From Reyranella sp. (GTDB lineage: Bacteria > Pseudomonadota > Alphaproteobacteria > Reyranellales > Reyranellaceae): DNA of 42,330 bases. The stretch lies in NCBI GenBank assembly GCA_022844015.1, contig JALHMO010000043.1, positions 1 to 42,330 on the forward strand. Direction: 5' to 3'. Each line of letters opens with the position of its first letter. The stretch's first letter is position 1. This document shows, one piece after another, positions 41,209 to 42,330 of the stretch. The translations under genes were made by a program, and so were the position numbers. The notes under the pieces are model-generated. The model was not told the DNA's origin, made no database searches, and was given only the letters and a program-made list of their open reading frames with translations.

Positions 41209-42149
41209 CGCGGGCCTCCGACGATGTCGCGGATCATGAACAGCGGGCGTCCCTTGCTCTGGTCGTAGAGTCGGCCGAGATAGGCCCCGATGACGCCCAG
41301 CATCAGGAACTGCATGCCGCCCAGCAGGCCGACCGCGGCCATCAGCGAGGTCCAGCCGGGCATGGTGTGGCCGAACAGCCAGCCGATGATTGAGTAGACG
41401 AAGAAGGCGAAGCCGATGCCCGCCATCGCCCAGCCGATGGTGAGCGAAGCCATCAGCGGCACCACCGAGAAGGCGGTGATGGCGTCGACGGCGAAGCGCA
41501 CCATCTTGGACAGCGGATACTTGCTCTCGCCCGCCACGCGCGCCTGGCGGTCGTAGGGCAACGGCACCTGCCTGCCGCCGATCCACGCCACCATGCCACG
41601 CACGAAGCGGTGGCGCTCGGGCATGGCGAGCAGCAGGTCGAGCACGCGGCGATTGACCAGCCGGAAGTCGCCGGTGTCGGCCGGGATCGCCACGTCGGTC
41701 AGCCGCCCGATCAGGCGATAGAACAGGGACGCGGTGGCGCGCTTGAACAGGCTCTCGCCGTCGCGCTGGCGGCGCTGGCCGTAGACCACGTCGGCGCCCT
41801 GGTCCATCAGCGCCAGCATCTCGGGCAGGAGCTCGGGCGGGTCCTGCAGGTCGGAGTCGATGATCAGGACACGGGCGCCGCGGCAGACCGAGAGGCCGGC
41901 GGTCAGGGCGAGCTGGTGGCCGTGATTGCGCATCAGGCGCACCGCGACGATTCGGGGGTCGCGCCCGGCGGCCTCCGTCATCAGGCCCCAGGTTCCATCG
42001 CGCGAGCCGTCGTCGACCAGCACGATCTCGCTGCTGCCGCCGACGCCGTCGAGCACCGCGCCGACCCGGCGCATGAACTCGGGCAGCGCCTCCTGCTCGT
42101 TGTAGCAGGGCGCCACCACGGAAAGCGTGGGACGGTCGGTCTCGGTCAT
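41205..42149 (-). CDS. GT2 family glycosyltransferase (ArnC/GtrB/DPM1-like)
   Basis: A 314-aa enzyme that moves a sugar from a nucleotide donor to polyprenyl phosphate. The GT-A motifs are VVAPCYNEQEALPEF, VLVDDGSRDGTW (Asp46, Asp47) and IIDSDLQDPPELLPE (Asp98, Asp100). Two C-terminal helices (ITAFSVVPLMASLTIGWA and LMAAVGLLGGMQFLMLGVIG) anchor it as in GtrB. The ATG at 42147-42149 gives the family N-terminus MTETDRPTLSVVAPC but lacks a ribosome site; an ATG at 42197 preceded by AGGAAA would add 16 residues. It may work with a GtrA-like flippase such as that at 4277 (inference). Confidence 0.9.
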   Translation of the reverse strand: MTETDRPTLSVVAPCYNEQEALPEFMRRVGAVLDGVGGSSEIVLVDDGSRDGTWGLMTEAAGRDPRIVAVRLMRNHGHQLALTAGLSVCRGARVLIIDSDLQDPPELLPEMLALMDQGADVVYGQRRQRDGESLFKRATASLFYRLIGRLTDVAIPADTGDFRLVNRRVLDLLLAMPERHRFVRGMVAWIGGRQVPLPYDRQARVAGESKYPLSKMVRFAVDAITAFSVVPLMASLTIGWAMAGIGFAFFVYSIIGWLFGHTMPGWTSLMAAVGLLGGMQFLMLGVIGAYLGRLYDQSKGRPLFMIRDIVGGPR

Positions 42150-42208
42150 TGACAGGAGGAATAACGGTTGTTGCCCGCGGCCGCTAGCCGCTCTCATTTT
42201 CCTAGTAA

Positions 42209-42234
42209 GAAACTGGCGGCTTGCCGCCAGTTTC
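42209..42234. terminator. Perfect 12-bp hairpin upstream of the GT2 gene
   Basis: GAAACTGGCGGC at 42209-42220 and its exact complement at 42223-42234 with a 2-nt loop. It is a strong stem with little T-run, so either a bidirectional terminator or a repeat. It is only about 10 bp upstream of the alternative GT2 start at 42197. Confidence 0.55.
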
Positions 42235-42285
42235 TCGGCACGGCGGGTCGGCCCTCGGGCCGGTGGGGAACTCCTATGAAAATGC

Positions 42286-42330
42286 GCTGGGAGCGCGCCA
42301 CTGGTGGCGGAGTTTACTCCGCCACCAGTG
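42286..42330. repeat. GAGCGCGCCACT repeat, copy 4, with 15-bp inverted repeat at the edge
   Basis: CTGGGAGCGCGCCACT begins the same family as at 8028, 28252 and 33751. It is followed by CACTGGTGGCGGAGT (42299-42313) and its exact complement (42316-42330), loop TT. The repeat may continue beyond the window. Confidence 0.8.

Overview
The window is high-GC DNA with the gene set of a soil or freshwater alphaproteobacterium. The pointers are alphaproteobacterial-type serC/serA, DUF1489, a GTTC-N7-GTTC SOS motif near recA, a CaiB/BaiF CoA-transferase, an orphan TctC (Bug) receptor, and several intergenic palindromic repeat families. A Reyranella-like or other Rhodospirillales/Hyphomicrobiales member would fit, but this is inference and no 16S gene is present. 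I saw no tRNA, rRNA, CRISPR array, transposase, integrase or prophage gene.

Layout. 1-7945: the 5' end of epmA, a peptidoglycan-binding-domain protein, a YjbR/MmcQ protein, a polytopic membrane protein, a GtrA flippase overlapping an FAD oxidoreductase, then efp and a suhB-type phosphatase. 7946-8928 is repeat-rich with one doubtful small ORF. 8929-12553 is an envelope module: a secreted OmpA-like protein, a MotA/ExbB-like channel subunit with a 48-residue tandem repeat tail, and a MotB-like OmpA partner. 12558-20434: DUF1489, then the alpha-2-macroglobulin/PBP1C pair that protects and repairs the envelope, with a dispersed repeat between the two. 20476-24099: LysE exporter, HMG-CoA lyase, TauE/SafE exporter and a divergent LysR regulator. 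24142-26003: recA with SOS-type signals, a 73-aa protein and a zinc-ribbon protein. 26062-28989: cupin and CaiB/BaiF operon, an EthD-like protein and a hypothetical. 29042-33750: a tricarballylate-dehydrogenase-like flavoprotein, its TctC receptor, a CMD/AhpD-like gene with an in-frame TGA, and an MFS carrier. 34035-36922: serA and serC, with a leader resembling the serC motif. 37004-42149: a small secreted protein, an SGNH hydrolase-like protein, a GT-C-like membrane protein, a cupin, a methyltransferase and an ArnC/GtrB-type glycosyltransferase.

The strongest unusual signal is the CMD/AhpD-like gene at 31623-32192. Its in-frame TGA falls exactly at the second Cys of the CxxC active site, the frame continues intact to a full-length protein, and a perfect 7-bp hairpin with a GU-containing loop starts 11 nt after the TGA. 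This is what a bacterial selenocysteine gene (CxxU plus bSECIS) looks like. Second is a 32-bp-armed palindromic repeat that supplies the start codon and first residues of a membrane protein (40128-40199). Third is the repeat-tailed stator-like module, which resembles the ZorAB half of Zorya in architecture but lacks its effector genes here.
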